In this document: piece after piece, positions 1 to 48,945 of the stretch
Layout of the letters: each line of letters starts with the position of its first letter
Numbering within the stretch: position 1 is the first letter of the stretch
Source: Alentia gelatinosa
Lineage: Eukaryota > Annelida > Polychaeta > Phyllodocida > Polynoidae
DNA: 64,000 nucleotides
Direction of reading: 5' to 3'
Assembly (NCBI GenBank): GCA_950022655.1
Contig: OX465592.1
Location: 6,356,044 to 6,420,043 of the forward strand
Program-made: the position numbers and the translations under genes
The notes under the pieces: model-generated
Told to the model about the DNA's origin: nothing
What the model saw: only the letters and a program-made list of their open reading frames with translations
Databases searched by the model: none

Positions 1-397
1 ATATGTATATATATTTTCTCTAGGGGGTAGCAGTTTTTTTTCCTTGTAAGGCGTACATAGTTTTCCGTCTTCATTTTCCTTTAAAATTTGTTACATTTGA
101 CATTACATAATTGGGCATTACAAGATTTCACAGCGGTGGTTTTCTTGCTCCCCTATATTTTTTTAAAGGAATCTTTTGGTTTTCGGTATGAGTATGAGGG
201 ACATAGACCTAACACGAATATATGTTTCTGATGTAATCCTAGCCTGGATATAGCTGATTATTTATCACCCAAATGAGTATGAGTTACCGTACTCGCATGC
301 CTATTGAGAACGAGTTCCCAATGTTAAGCCTATGGACGTTTATACCAGGCTAAGATAAAAGATATGGACATGGAAACTATGATTAAGGACTACAAAC
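1..397 (-). other. Part of intron 37, left edge
   Basis: AT-rich. About 225-360 resembles dispersed repeat fragments (GAACGAGTTCCCAATGTTAAG, TTATACCAGGCTAAGAT) found again near 13135, 49690 and 50030. No exon seen. Confidence 0.5.
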
Positions 398-36930
<36,533 letters not shown>

Positions 36931-36994
36931 CTGTGAGGGGAGAGCAAGAGGAGACATCACAAACACCGAGCAAAGGAAACCAGAATGAGACAAT

Positions 36995-37002
36995 CTTTTA
37001 TA
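36995..37002 (-). promoter_or_regulatory. Possible TATA box of the collagen gene
   Basis: The minus strand reads TATAAAAG about 65 bp upstream of the exon 1 boundary. A start site 25-30 bp downstream would fall near 36970. Against a simple single-exon leader, an out-of-frame ATG at 36955-36957 would precede the collagen ATG. A good acceptor (pyrimidine-rich tract ending CAG at 36931-36932) sits just before the coding start, so a further upstream 5' UTR exon is equally possible. Confidence 0.3.
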
Positions 37003-37464
37003 ATAAAGGGCTGGTTCCACCAATCCGATGGATTTTTTTTTTAGATTTTTTTTTTATACGTTTTATTTACCCTGACAGTACATCAGTCAAATGGAGACTG
37101 GTATCCTTGTTCGGCCAGCAGATTTGCTGTGGTATATCTTGTTATATCTTAGGTCAGAATTGGTGAACTAGATTACAATCCGGTCGGGCATTACTAGCTT
37201 GGGGGTAATGCATATTCAGGAAACGATTGATTATTATTATATATTATATATATATATATATCTATATATATATATCTATATATAATACATATAGATATAT
37301 GTATAGATATATAAATATTCAAAAATAAATAAATATACACATATGTTGATTTATGCTAACGCTTTTGTATTACTACACGTCAAACTATCATGGTTTAAAG
37401 CTGCATGTTCAGGAAACCATCGATTATCATTATATATATTCTTTACAAATACATATTATATATA

Positions 37465-37543
<79 letters not shown>

Positions 37544-37935
37544 TACAACGTATGTTTTGAAAGTTCTTTACTACGGATTAGTGCGTGAAGACGTCTATTT
37601 CCGCATTTGTAAAAAAAAATTTTATACAACGTATGTTGATTTATTCTAGGTAATGCTGACCTAGCATTTGTTGAGAATTTTGCACTTTTATGTTGACAGA
37701 CCCACAACAAGGGGCGTGTGGGCGACCTACCTGCTATCTCATCAGTATCACAGCTAGCTCGCCTTGAGAACGGTTGGCGGGCCTTGTCTGAACAACTGCC
37801 CACTGCGGACAGATAAAGCAGACAAGGCCTCTCGGCACGCAATTACAAGTGGCGAAAGGCGTGCGGCCGCCCAGTGTGACCTGCAAACCAGACAAAACAA
37901 GTCGTTAGCCAGCAGCAAGTGGTGAGTTCATCATG
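37003..37935. other. Upstream region of the collagen gene
   Basis: TA-rich microsatellites at about 37236-37305 and 37470-37540. 37680-37880 is more GC-rich and contains a donor-like GATAGCAG|GTAGGT on the minus strand near 37727-37735, a possible but unproven 5' UTR exon end. No coding ORF is supported. Confidence 0.4.
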
Positions 37936-38960
37936 GGTGAAAGAGCGGGGAATTATGAAAAAACTAGGTGAGAATGGTACGATCATTATGGGTGAAAGAG
38001 CGGGGAATTATGAATAAACTAGGTGAGAATGGTACGATCATTATCGGTGAAAGAGCGGGGAATTATGAATAAACTAGGTAAAAATGGTATGTTCATCATG
38101 GGTGAAAGAGCGGGGAATTATGAATAAACTAGGAGAAAATGGTACAATCATTATTGGTGAAAGAGCGGGGAATTATGAATAAACTAGGTGAAAATGGTAC
38201 GATCATTATGGGTGAAAGAGCGTGGAATTATAAATGAACTAGGTGAGAATGGTATGTTCATTATGGGTGAAAGAGCGGGAAATTATAAATAAACTAGGTA
38301 AAAATGGTATGTTCATCATGGGTGAAAGAGTGGGGAATTATGAATAAACTAGGAGAAAATGGTACGATCATTATGGGTGAAAGACCGGGGAATTATGAAT
38401 AAACTAGGTGAGAATGATACGATCATTATGGGTGAAAGAGCGGGGAATTATGAATAAACTAGGTGAGAATGGTACGATCATTATGGGTGAAAGAGCGGGG
38501 AATTATGAATAAACTAGGTGAGAATAGTATGTTCATTATGGGTGAAAGAGCGGGGAATTATGAATAAACTAGGTGAAAATGGTACGATCATTATCGGTGA
38601 AAGAGCGGGGAATTATGAATAAACTAGGAGAAAATGGTACAATCATTATCGGTGAAAGAGCGGGGAATTATAAATAAACTAGGAGAAAATGGTACAATCA
38701 TTATGGGTGAAAGAGCGGGGAATTATAAATAAACTAGGTGAAAATGGTATGTTCCTCATAGGTGAATGAGCGTGGAATTTTGAATAAACTAGGCGCAAAT
38801 GGTACGTTCAGTATGAATGAATGATGGTCGAATTATAGATAAACTAGGAGCAAATGGAGAGTTCATTATGGGTGAAAGAGTGTGGAATTATAAATGAACT
38901 AGGTGAGAATGGTATGTTCATCATTGGTGAATGAGCCTGGAATTTTGAATAAACTAGGTG
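37936..38960. repeat. 55-bp minisatellite, about 18.6 copies
   Basis: Head-to-tail units containing GGTGAAAGAGCGGGGAATTA and TGAATAAACTAGGTGAGAATG. Period is 55 bp (37936, 37991 and so on). The array starts about 0.95 kb upstream of the putative collagen promoter. Divergence rises at its right end. Confidence 0.93.
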
Positions 38961-39690
38961 AACGAACTTCATGTACGACCCTAGACTGGCTCCAGTACCT
39001 GCATCCAATGGCTACCCTCCTGGCTGGGATACAGGTTTCATGGGCCAGTCAGAGAAGGACACATACTATAATGAACTTTATTCTGATTGTGTTTAATCAT
39101 TTGATGACTGTTGATAATCAAAAACTTGAGCAAGTCTAGGATGACCCCAGAAGAAAATTAATTAAGAAGAAAATTAATTGAAACAAGGTAGTGAAGTCAA
39201 ACAGCAATGACTTACTCAATTATTGTACACAGCCTTGCATTTATAATTACGAGTTTTTTTACACCTACCTCCTTATAATACATGTCTCCGTCGTCTTATT
39301 CTTGACTAAATCTCTCAAGATAAAATCATTCTATGATTAAAAAGAAATACTTACTTACGTGAACTTGTTTGCGTATTCTGAACATTACCGTTAGGATGTT
39401 AACCATAAAAGGCTGTATTATACTAATTGCTTGGTTAATAGACCTGCACTTCCAGTCGCGGTTTTCGTTAAATGTCATTGAAAAAAATGCTATACTGCAG
39501 TGTGCCAGCAAGACCAGACAGGAATTCCCGTATACACAAAACCGTCTTTGATAAATGTGGTTTGGCTTCATGAACAATTCTTTGTCTCGGAGGTAGGTCA
39601 ATACATTAGAGGTATACGATAAAGATGTCGGTGCACATTGACAGGATGATCGCTCAATGTAAAAACGCTATCCAGTCATTAATACGCTAA
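38961..39690. other. Spacer with a fragment shared with the 55-kb locus
   Basis: 38975-39140 has one 46-bp minisatellite-like unit (TGCATCCAATGGCTACCCTC) followed by GAACTTTATTCTGATTGTGT and an AAAACTTGAGCAAGT end. The same pieces occur inverted at 54810-55370. 39150-39690 shows nothing recognisable. Confidence 0.55.
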
Positions 39691-40520
39691 AGCCCTGTTC
39701 ACACTGTGCGACTTGAGGGCTTGCAACTAGCCTGAGACAGGACGCTTTAAGGTACGCTGAAATTTGTATATGAACCATTGCCCCTGCGACTAGAGAGCTT
39801 GCTACTGGTCGTATTAAAGTATGCCTAGTCGGCGACTAGTGGTTCCATGTAAAGCCCGTTTCCATTGGCCGACTAAAACGGCGGAGATTTTCTTAGTTCT
39901 CTTAAAGGCAAGTTTCCATTGGCCATCACCGATCTACAATCAGGAATTTCCAACGGACATATAGGAATGCTGATGCAATATTACAAATCAATGGGAACGG
40001 GCTTTTAGGAGAACAAAGTCTCCGCCATTTTTGTCTGTCATTGAAAAAATCGAGCATGTTTGATATTAAAAAATGCTTGCGACTGCGCCCAGTCTCAGAC
40101 TAGCGGGAAGTGTGCAGTTCAGACAGTGCATTTGTTAAGCCCGGTTCCCACTAAACGATTTTGGGGCATTCAAAGGGCACCAGTCGCCGACTATCAGCCA
40201 AAATTTCTAGGAATTTGACAAGTCACCAAGTGGGAATGCAAAATGGCAAAATTGTCGGCGACTATTGCCTTACCTCCCGTTGTTCGGGCTTGAGTCGACG
40301 ACTGGATTCTCTCTAAAAAGGGCACCAGTCTCTTGTGATTCAATTTCAAACATGTTTGAAATATATCAGGGCATAGTCACCGACTATGCCCTACAACCCG
40401 CTGTGCGACTGGCGTTTCCCGGCAATTTTGCCCGACAGTAGTTTCAGGTGCAAGAATCGCCAAGTGGGAATGGGCCTTTAGCTCACAGGTACCTCTAATC
40501 GCACAGCGTGAACCGGGCAT
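39690..40520. mobile_element. Nest of MITE-like elements with AAGCCCGTT-type termini
   Basis: The outer element has termini AGCCCTGTTCACACTGTGCG and the inverse TCGCACAGCGTGAACCGGGC. Inside are two further elements: 39850-40048 (AAAGCCCGTTTCCATTGG, with arms of about 60 bp sharing GGCGGAGA) and 40136-40481 (TAAGCCCGGTTCCCACT / AGTGGGAATGGGCCTTTA). No transposase ORF is present. Confidence 0.7.
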
Positions 40521-40868
40521 CATCAGTTATAAACCTGCTTCATTGAGTCTCAAGTATTGGCCTGTTTTTATTCAACGATTTCCCGTCACCGATCTACAGT
40601 CAGGAACCACTGACAGACTTTTGGCACTGCTGACCCAAAATCAGTCAATGTAAACGACACAGCTCATGAAATGACTCACAACTTTTTCTGCTTAGATTAC
40701 GTAATGTGGCACCATCCGCAACTGCGTGAAAGCTTGGCCACTCAGTGAAATTTACTACTGTCACCAATCTTTCGATACCGACGCACAGTCAGTAGCACCA
40801 CCAACAGACTTTCCGGGTAACTTAAAAAATCTCTGCCGTTTTCGTCAGCCAATGGAAACCCGGTTATA
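40521..40868. other. Region related to the nested MITEs
   Basis: Contains CACCGATCTACAGTCAGGAA and a CAATGGAAACCCGG end, matching internal and terminal motifs of the neighbouring elements. Probably another degraded copy. Confidence 0.5.
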
Positions 40869-41246
40869 TACAGTAGAACCCCGCATACGCAGACACCCTC
40901 CATTCTGGGCAAAAGTTTCCGCTAACACGGGGTGTCTGCTTACGCGAGGCTATAATAAACATCTAATAGAGGGGACCGTTCCGCGCAAAGGTGTCCGTTA
41001 ACGCGGGGTGTCCGTAAAGCGCCAGATCCACTAAGGCGATTTTCCATGCAAATTCAGGGTCGCAGACGTTCGCAGACGTTCGCAGATGTTCGCAGACGTT
41101 TGCATGGACATGCGAATGCCTTGCAACAATATCTAATATATTGAATATCATCGCATGGGATTCGCACAGTCTCATGGGTCGCAGACACATTCGCTTGGTC
41201 GCCTTAGTGGATCTGGCGCTATATATTAGATGGGGTTTTACTGTAT
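40869..41246. mobile_element. Outer MITE interrupted by an inner MITE with 22-bp perfect termini
   Basis: Outer ends are ATACAGTAGAACCCC and the inverse GGGGTTTTACTGTAT. The inner element spans 41018-41220 with perfect 22-bp inverted termini (starting AGCGCCAGATCCACTAAGG) and tandem CGCAGACGTT units inside. The target duplication is unclear. Confidence 0.8.
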
Positions 41247-41974
41247 GTCTCCACCTGTTGTGTGGTGTTGTTGCAGGTGTTGGCAGACTGAGTCCATGGT
41301 GCCGCCACATAGGAGGAGAGCCAGTCAAGCCTGCAGGCGCCCCACCTCAGACAGCTGGATACCTCGGGAACATCTGTGAGGCCTGACTTGTCTCCCACAA
41401 CCTGCAGAACCGGTTTGAGGCCCAGTTGCTGCCGTGGTCTCGGCGGCGGCAGGTCCCCCGCTCCCCCGGTCCCCCGCCCACCCCCGCCCGCCCGCCGGCC
41501 GCCCACTCAGACTCGTATAACGGGCCCCACCACCACCACCACCACCACCTGGTTTTTACAATATCAATAACTAGTTTCAGGGGAGGCGCAGTCGGTTTCT
41601 TCCCCGTCAGCCTTGAAGATAACACATCGCCCCGACGACCAGGCCCCAAGTACATAATAAGGAGCCTGGCGCTTGGGTCCTGCCACTCAAAAAGTGGAGA
41701 CACAATAGGGCTATTGTTGTGGGACATTGACGTAGGCCTCGCTATTGTTATCATCTATGTCGGAATCTTTTACATCCATATGATGTTCATAATCTTGACC
41801 GTGAGGTAGGATCAATGCTGAATACGTAGCAGGAGATCAAGCAATGCTTAAATCGCTGAAAATATTCTCTGAACCTTTTTTTTTTTTTATTTCCAGATAA
41901 AAGGTCATTTGATTGATGAAATCCTTATCCGCCACCATTTTCGCAGTTCACTAACACTGTATGCTTTAAAATCC
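41247..41974. other. GC-rich unannotated region
   Basis: 41430-41530 is C-rich, followed by a short CAC repeat. Several ORFs are open but none has convincing exon signals. No gene is called. Confidence 0.4.
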
Positions 41975-42245
41975 CTGGTATTTTTTCCCCATTGACTTAA
42001 CAATAAGCACTCATACTCGTGGATTATTCGGTTAAAATACTCAATGGGGGATCATGTCATGAATCTTAGCCCATTAATCAATGTGAAGGGTGAATTAAAT
42101 TCAGAAACCCATTCAAGTTTACGGTCAGAACCCGATCCCATCTCCTTTGAATCGCTACGTAATTCAAAGTTGTGAATTACTATGCTATTCAAACTCGACG
42201 GGATACGAGCCCTAACCCTGGACTTTCATTGGACAATAAGGATTC
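41975..42245. mobile_element. Dispersed hairpin repeat, second subfamily
   Basis: Counterpart of 36225-36535, with GTGAAGGGTGA, CAGAAACCCATTCAAGTTTA and an inner inverted pair (TTTGAATCGCTACGTAATTC / ACTATGCTATTCAAACTC). Confidence 0.65.
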
Positions 42246-43969
42246 CTCTATACAGCTATGTTTAACAGAATAAAACATCTTGTTTGAAAAAGCTCCAATT
42301 CATTGTGTATTTAGGTTGCTGCAAGTCTAAAATCATTAGCAATAGCCTGAAATGCATTTACTCTTTTTTGTTTCAGTTTCTTTATTCGACATCAAGACAC
42401 AACTATCTTATTTAGCCCAGAGGTTGTTAACTCATCTTACTCCTCTCTAACCTGATTACTGTGTGGTCTAACTTAGTGGACATAACGGGCGGTAACAGGA
42501 GCCTCATAGTGATAACTGTATGAACCAGGGGGCCATTGAATAAACTACGAGCGACAAAAAAGTATCTCCGAGTTGTCTTTTGGGCCATAGTGTTGTATAA
42601 TATGATGTGTTGTAAGCATAAGATGTTTCGATGATAAGAGTAACCAAAAGGCCTTATGAGGTGTTGTATACAAATACGTTCATTTGTAAAAGATCTTCTC
42701 TTTTGTCAAAGAACCAGAAACGGACGAACTTTATTCAACAGCCCCCAAGTTCTTCGGCCGTTCGTCATGTCCGCTACACCCTCCACATCGCCCCAACAGT
42801 ATACCACCCTGTCTGTTCATATCACGCCCTGGCATGCCTCAGGAAAAATATCGTTCATCCTAATTTATGACCTCACGCAAAGAAGCGATCACCTCTAGGT
42901 TCACTCAGCTATGTAAGTATAGGAACAAGCACATTATAGTCGGAGTGCCAGAGTGCCAGTACTTGTCTGCAGTAAAATGGAGCTTCACAAAAAGCAAAAG
43001 AACACAGTGACAAAAACAATTAACCGACCGACTCCAGGCAGGTAGTTGGTGGCATGATGCCTTGCATTACACATGACCCAGAAGTTAGCCTGCTGATATG
43101 ACCTCAAGTGGGATTCACACGGTGGGATTCATGTACCTCACAGGGTGCTTGTCTGAAATGTCTGAGATTCTGTACTCGCACATAATCTCTTCGTATACAT
43201 TGTAAGGTTCCATTTCCCTGAGACATGTTTTTCCCCCTGCAATTGTTGGCCACATTTACCCCTAAAAGGGAACAGAATCTCATGAGATTTTGGACCCTGT
43301 GATGTAAATGAATCCCATCGTGTGAATACAGGTGTTGCCGTTCAGCGCCGCCTAACGGCCCACTCTCTAGATACGCGGCCGCTCGGACAAACACGGCCGA
43401 GTCAGGCGGCTTGTATATAGAGACAAACAGCAATCACACCTAAAGTGTGAATGGTGGGTGTGATTACAGGAGTGTTGTTTTTTGACAGATTAGATTGTTG
43501 GAGCAAACTAGGGCATTGTATTAACGAGTCTTGGCTGTCTAAACTTTATAGTTGATAATCATCTTGGTTTTAACTTGGAAAAAGATAAGCATAATATAGC
43601 TAGGCCTGCCAATGTATTAGTGTGTATGCAGTTTTGGTGTCCCTGTGTTATCTAAGGTATATCTAAAGTATCATTGAGGTGATATGCATGTATGATACAT
43701 CAAATTGTAGCTGGAATACCATAGAATACGATGAAATCATTGTTATTTCTCTGAAAATGAGATACATGGGTCTTATGATCGTATTAGGCTCATATACTGA
43801 GTGATCCAATGCTAAGGAATACGTTGCCAAGTGAATGTTTGGCTTCAGCCTTGGCATAGCTAGGGAGATAAGGTGCGACACCGGCCTACGGAAAAAGGCC
43901 TATTCCACTTCATGTGTTGATATGATGCTAAAGATACAAGTTGAGCTGAGGAGATCAGGGTGCCATTGA
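42246..43969. other. Unannotated region
   Basis: 43095-43330 (AAGTGGGATTCACACGGTGG, TACCTCACAGGGTGCTTGTCTG) is related to 49018-49140. No exon is supported elsewhere. Confidence 0.4.
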
Positions 43970-44905
43970 ATATTCCAGAATTGTCCATGAAGACCCTTTT
44001 CTGTACGCCAAGGAGGCCCAGGGATGATGTGGGTCAACTTGATTCAACACTTATGGACGACCTTATGGACGGCTACGACTGTCTTAGCGAACAAACTTGA
44101 ATATTATTGAATGATAACCCTTGTACCAGGTACAGAAAAGAGTCTTCATGTACGATCCTAGACTATTCAAAGGGCCCATAAAGACCCTTTTCTGCACACC
44201 AAAACGATGCAGGGACGATGTTAGTCGCCTTTATTCAACACTTACGGAGGACTTTCCATTGGGTAGGATTGTCTTAGCGAACACGCTTTAATATCATTGT
44301 ACGATGACCCTCGTACAAGGCCTCCTTGTACCCTGTATTCTCATGGGGATAAGTTGTTCAACTGCCCCGGGAGATGGTTTAAGGAAATGAGTGATGACCA
44401 GGGGTCTGTTGTAAAACTGATGCCTATGAAAGTATAGGGTACAAGGAGACCTTGTGTAAGGGTTATCGTTAAATAATATTCAAGCTTGTACGCTGAGACA
44501 ATCTCAACAGAAGGTCATCCGTAAGTGTTGAATAAAATTGACCCACATCATGCCTCGGTCTTGTTGGCGTACAGAAAACGGTTTTTTGAACCTGTATTCT
44601 TCAGTATCTTCATTGATTTACGATACTCTTTGTTGTGCGCCGTTGTTATTGCCCCACACTCCAAGTTAATAGGTAGACGACCATTCGAAGCCAAACGACT
44701 CAGTGGTCTGTTGAATGAGTTATGCCTATGACAGTAACGGGTACAGGGAGATCTCCTACGAGGGTTATTGTTTAATGATATTCAAGTTTGTTCGGTAAGA
44801 CAGTTCTAGCTTTCCATAAGGTCGTCCATAAGTGTTGAACAAAGTTGACCTATACGTCCCATTTGCGTACAGAAATCGTACAGAGGAGGGTCTTTATGTA
44901 AATTA
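43970..44905. repeat. Cluster of related dispersed repeats
   Basis: At least four direct or inverted copies of a unit with GAAGACCCTTTTCTG, CACTTATGGACGACC, CTGTCTTAGCGAACA and an AAGGGTTAT stretch. A further copy is at 35090-35310. Confidence 0.65.
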
Positions 44906-45953
44906 TTACACAGGGCCTGGTTATATTGAAAAATGAAAGATCTGAAGGGAAAGGTATGAGTGGATATACACGCTCAAAATACATATCCAGGGTCCTTCTA
45001 TTGATGTCAAATTCTTGCGGTTACCTACATATCACAACATTCGAAGCATAAAACGCACCTTTTAAAAAGAAACGACAAGAAGTAGCTAGTGATCTCTGAT
45101 CCGAGTCTACGTCGTCAGTCTACAATGATCTAGTGTTAAAAAGCTGACCGGTGGGAGTTAATACATTGTCCTCTTTGTTGTCTGTGCCTCCTCATGTGTG
45201 GACAGCCAGGAGGTCGATCCCCACTGGAGTCCCATACTCAGGCAGGTGGAACACACAACATTTGGCAAGGCGTTGCCGTAATGATCCTGGCATAACGATA
45301 CCGACTTGCCTCTGCACCCGATCCATGAACACCCTATGACCTGGTATGACTTTGGGTTCTCATTGCCTATCAGAGTGTCTACAGTCATGGCGTGTGAGGA
45401 ATGGCGGGAAGGTGGTCACGTGATTAGTTTACAACCACCAATCAGGAACTGCCTTCCATACCACCCACGCTCCACCTCCCAGCCCTCTCCTCGTTCCACG
45501 TTTTCACGGCCCGTTGCCGCCCAGATACAGTAATTATCTGCTGATATGTAAGATGCTCTTTAGGAAGCACACTACAACGCTTCAGAAACAGCCAAGCATG
45601 TAGCATCTCTGCCGTTCCTTTTGATTTGTAACATCATGCATGGCCTGCCTAAGCCAATGATTGTGGGTAATTCTCCTGTTCCCCGCCCAACTACAAAAGT
45701 GGACAATTTACAATACATATATATTTATACATATATGTGTATATATATACATACATACATACATTGTATTTTTATCCCATAGGCTTAACATTGGCAACTC
45801 GTTCTCCATGCCTCTATAAGTATTGCAATCCATTCCCATGGTCTATATCCTGTCTATCGTCCATTCTTTTAGTCTGGACAAGGTCGAGATAGATGCAGAA
45901 AACAATTTGTTTTGGTCAAAGTTGCTGTCCTCCAACTCATGTGAATGCTACAT

Positions 45954-45955
<2 letters not shown>
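44906..45955. other. Unannotated region
   Basis: 45158-45388 has a 76-codon minus-strand ORF with several Cys, but no family I recognise and no clear splice signals. 45720-45765 is a TATA/CATA microsatellite. 45770-45830 resembles the dispersed repeat near 300-360. Confidence 0.35.

Positions 45956-46021
<66 letters not shown>
45956..46021. repeat. TA microsatellite
   Basis: About 65 bp of uninterrupted TA. Confidence 0.97.
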
Positions 46022-46024
<3 letters not shown>

Positions 46025-48663
46025 ATTAGTGGGAAGATAAGCTCCGTAAATATCTTGATCGGAGATGACTCTATAAATCAGGACGGGTGTAAGACTAGGG
46101 CGGGTTAATTGAACAAGAAGGGTGCTAAGTAATGTCAGAGTAATTACATCTGTGCGCATAAATCAGGTGGTTAGGTGTCCCGATGGGGGAGTACTACATA
46201 GAAACATCGTTAGTGTGCTCGTTTGAATGCTACGTGATATTCACTCGGCTTTAACCAAACCTTGTTGGTTTCTTCTTTATCATCTTAGTCTAGTGTAAAT
46301 GTCCATCAGCTTAGCATTAGGAACTCATACTCAACAGGCTTACGAGCACGGTAACCTGTACTCAATAGGCAATAAACTGATAAATATTTCCAGGCTAAGA
46401 TCTGTGGGTGGGGTAATACTCGTAGACGGCTGCGTAACAACAGAAAACGTGGTGACTGAGTCCGCAGGGGTGGCTGTTCGGGGTCTTTTCCCATAAAATA
46501 TTTCATGGTACAAAATGCCGAGAATGGTATCCCTACGGACTTAGTCACTACGTTTTCTTAATTGCTACATACCTAAATAACACAAAATCAACCCATTTTA
46601 TTCATTTTTTTAAATCATCGATTCATAGCTCATTCATTTCGTCTCAGTGAGCCCGAACATAATTTATACTGCACCCCTAGCAGCAGGTATTGTTTTATAG
46701 ACGTTCAGCCATTGGTGTATAATGATATATCTATGGCACTGCATCTGCAGGTGACTTAACCTGGATGGACATACCATGCTGCTTGAAGGTGCCGAAGTGC
46801 GTAGGACTTGTGTATATCTGTGCGGGTGTCGAAACACTCGTAAATATTTTGCGGTACGGAATCTCATGGGAATTTCTTGCCTTTTACCACAAGTCACGCG
46901 GACACCTTTGGCCCTAGTCTCACAAAACCTAAACTAATTAGCCATTTTCCATTGCAGCTATCCCCTCGCAAGGCTTCCTTTCAGTGTCCATCCAGAAACT
47001 TGCCCTTTTTTTTGCTAAATGTTCCTGTTGCCCTTTTCCTTTGACATGATTGACATCTCAGGTGCAGACATTCATTCACCCTACGAACATTAAACTCTGT
47101 CGACATGCGGTATCCAACTTTTTCCTTGGGATAGAAAATAAAAACAAATAATTTTTTTATTTTTTTTGTAATTTTTTTTATCTCAATGACACGCACGAAA
47201 GTGCTAGAGATATATATATATATTTTTTTATAAAAATTAAAAACAAATAAAATCCCATTCTTCAATGGCATGTTGAGCCTGTCAAAAGCATGACCAATTT
47301 GCGGACCTTTTTTTGGCTGTAGCTGGTTGATACGGACGAAAGCTAAGTAAAAGGCAATATGAGGCTCGCATGGTTTGACATGCAGAGAGCGTAAGCATAA
47401 CGGAGAACGCGTGCATCAACCAGCCTCATGCGAACCCCGATGATCATGCAATTTGCTTAGAATCTGGACTGATATTTCCCTCACCTAGAAGTACCCCCTT
47501 TCAGAATTCCACCTCAACCATGATACGTTGACATTGGTCTGTAGCGAGCAACACACGGCTGTTTTATACATTTTTGTCAATTGATATAATTTCTTTTCAT
47601 ATATCAGCCAAAATGAATCATACTTCGCATCGTTGCCTACGCTGTATGCCTATATACAATGCTGAACGGAAATGGCCCGGTACGAAAGGTTATGCACATG
47701 CTATTCTATGGGTTAGGGTGGGAATCCAGGAGCAGACTTCGATGCGAGCCCCTTGTTTGACGATACTCCATGAGGGTTACGTAAATTTGCACAGGGTGTA
47801 AGCTCACACCATGGCATGGTTCCCCCACACACAGCCAGCCGTCTCACAGGCAGCCAATGTTAGGAAAATCCCCAATTCACCAACATTTTATCATGTGAGG
47901 TTCACCTTGTTACTAACATACCTTCCACACTAAAGAGAGTCCTCGGGAAAGGGCAATATTAGATAATATCTGATTCCTTGAAACGTTGGTTCAAGAAATA
48001 TCCAAACAGTATGGACCTATGTATTGGCATGACCCTGGTAGTGGAGATTCTATTTTTGGAAATGTTGATATTAGTCTATTATTCAATGCCATTCATTTTA
48101 AACTAAGATAATAAATGATTGGGGAGGGGGGAAGGTCATGTGAGAGGAGAGGCTTGATCTGCAAAGTTCAAGGTCGCTCAGAATATTCCACTACCTGTCC
48201 TATCATTTATTTAGACAGGGAACCAGTCTACTGGTATCATGGCGACAAGAAGTGGGAGGTGGGGGACCAACGAAAAGGGCGGAAAACCTTGCTATAAATC
48301 ATTCACCCAAGGCTCTTAGAGGTTACCAGTATTGGCTGAGCCTGACTACAATTCTTCTCCAAAAGTGTTGCTGGCTTATGCCCTGGGAGAGTGTGCTATG
48401 AATGGATCTATTGCCGATCACAGAGTAAAATAGCTGGTGAAGTTAAAAACGCGTCGCTAAGACAATACCCATTGCCTTGAGCCTGCATCCTAACAGGTCC
48501 AAAAGTACACCTGTGTAGTGTCTGCCGCCGACACCAGGGGCAGCACCGGAGGGCGGAGAAGTCAGGGGCAATTCCTTGTAACCAGATAACCAACCTTGTC
48601 CCCCCAGGCTCGCTGGTTTGTTAGCTGGGGTGAATTATTGACCTAGTGTCCTGGGTCTCCTAA
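46022..48663. other. Unannotated region with repeat fragments
   Basis: 46300-46400 is a dispersed repeat (AGCTTAGCATTAGGAACTCA, shared with 49985-50045). 46438-46561 is a small foldback (GAAAACGTGGTGACTGAGTC versus GACTTAGTCACTACGTTTTC). No gene is supported between 46600 and 48660. Confidence 0.4.
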
Positions 48664-48945
48664 GGCCTGGCGTCCACCTACTACGATAGAAATTTAGACC
48701 TACCGATATGGCACCGATACAAAAAGCAAATATAGGAGACATATCAGGAAGGTCCAAATCGTAGACGTATGTCTAGATATGCCAATCCACCACGCATTGT
48801 ATGGAGTTTTTATCAGTGTCTAATCACAGAAACATGGTCAACTGCCCCAATATTAGGTGACCTTCCGACGCGATTTTGATTTTGTATCGGGAGGTGCATC
48901 GTAGACCATATCGTTGCCATACCGTAGTAGGTGGACGCCGGGCAT
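48664..48945. mobile_element. MITE with GGCGTCCACCTACTACG termini
   Basis: Inverted ends CTGGCGTCCACCTACTACG and CGTAGTAGGTGGACGCCGGG, with internal GAAATTTAGACCTACCGATA. A more diverged relative is at 58978-59255. Confidence 0.8.

Noticed and set aside
39690..41246. Autonomous transposon within the MITE nest
   Set aside because: No ORF of transposase length or catalytic motif was found; the elements are short and non-autonomous.
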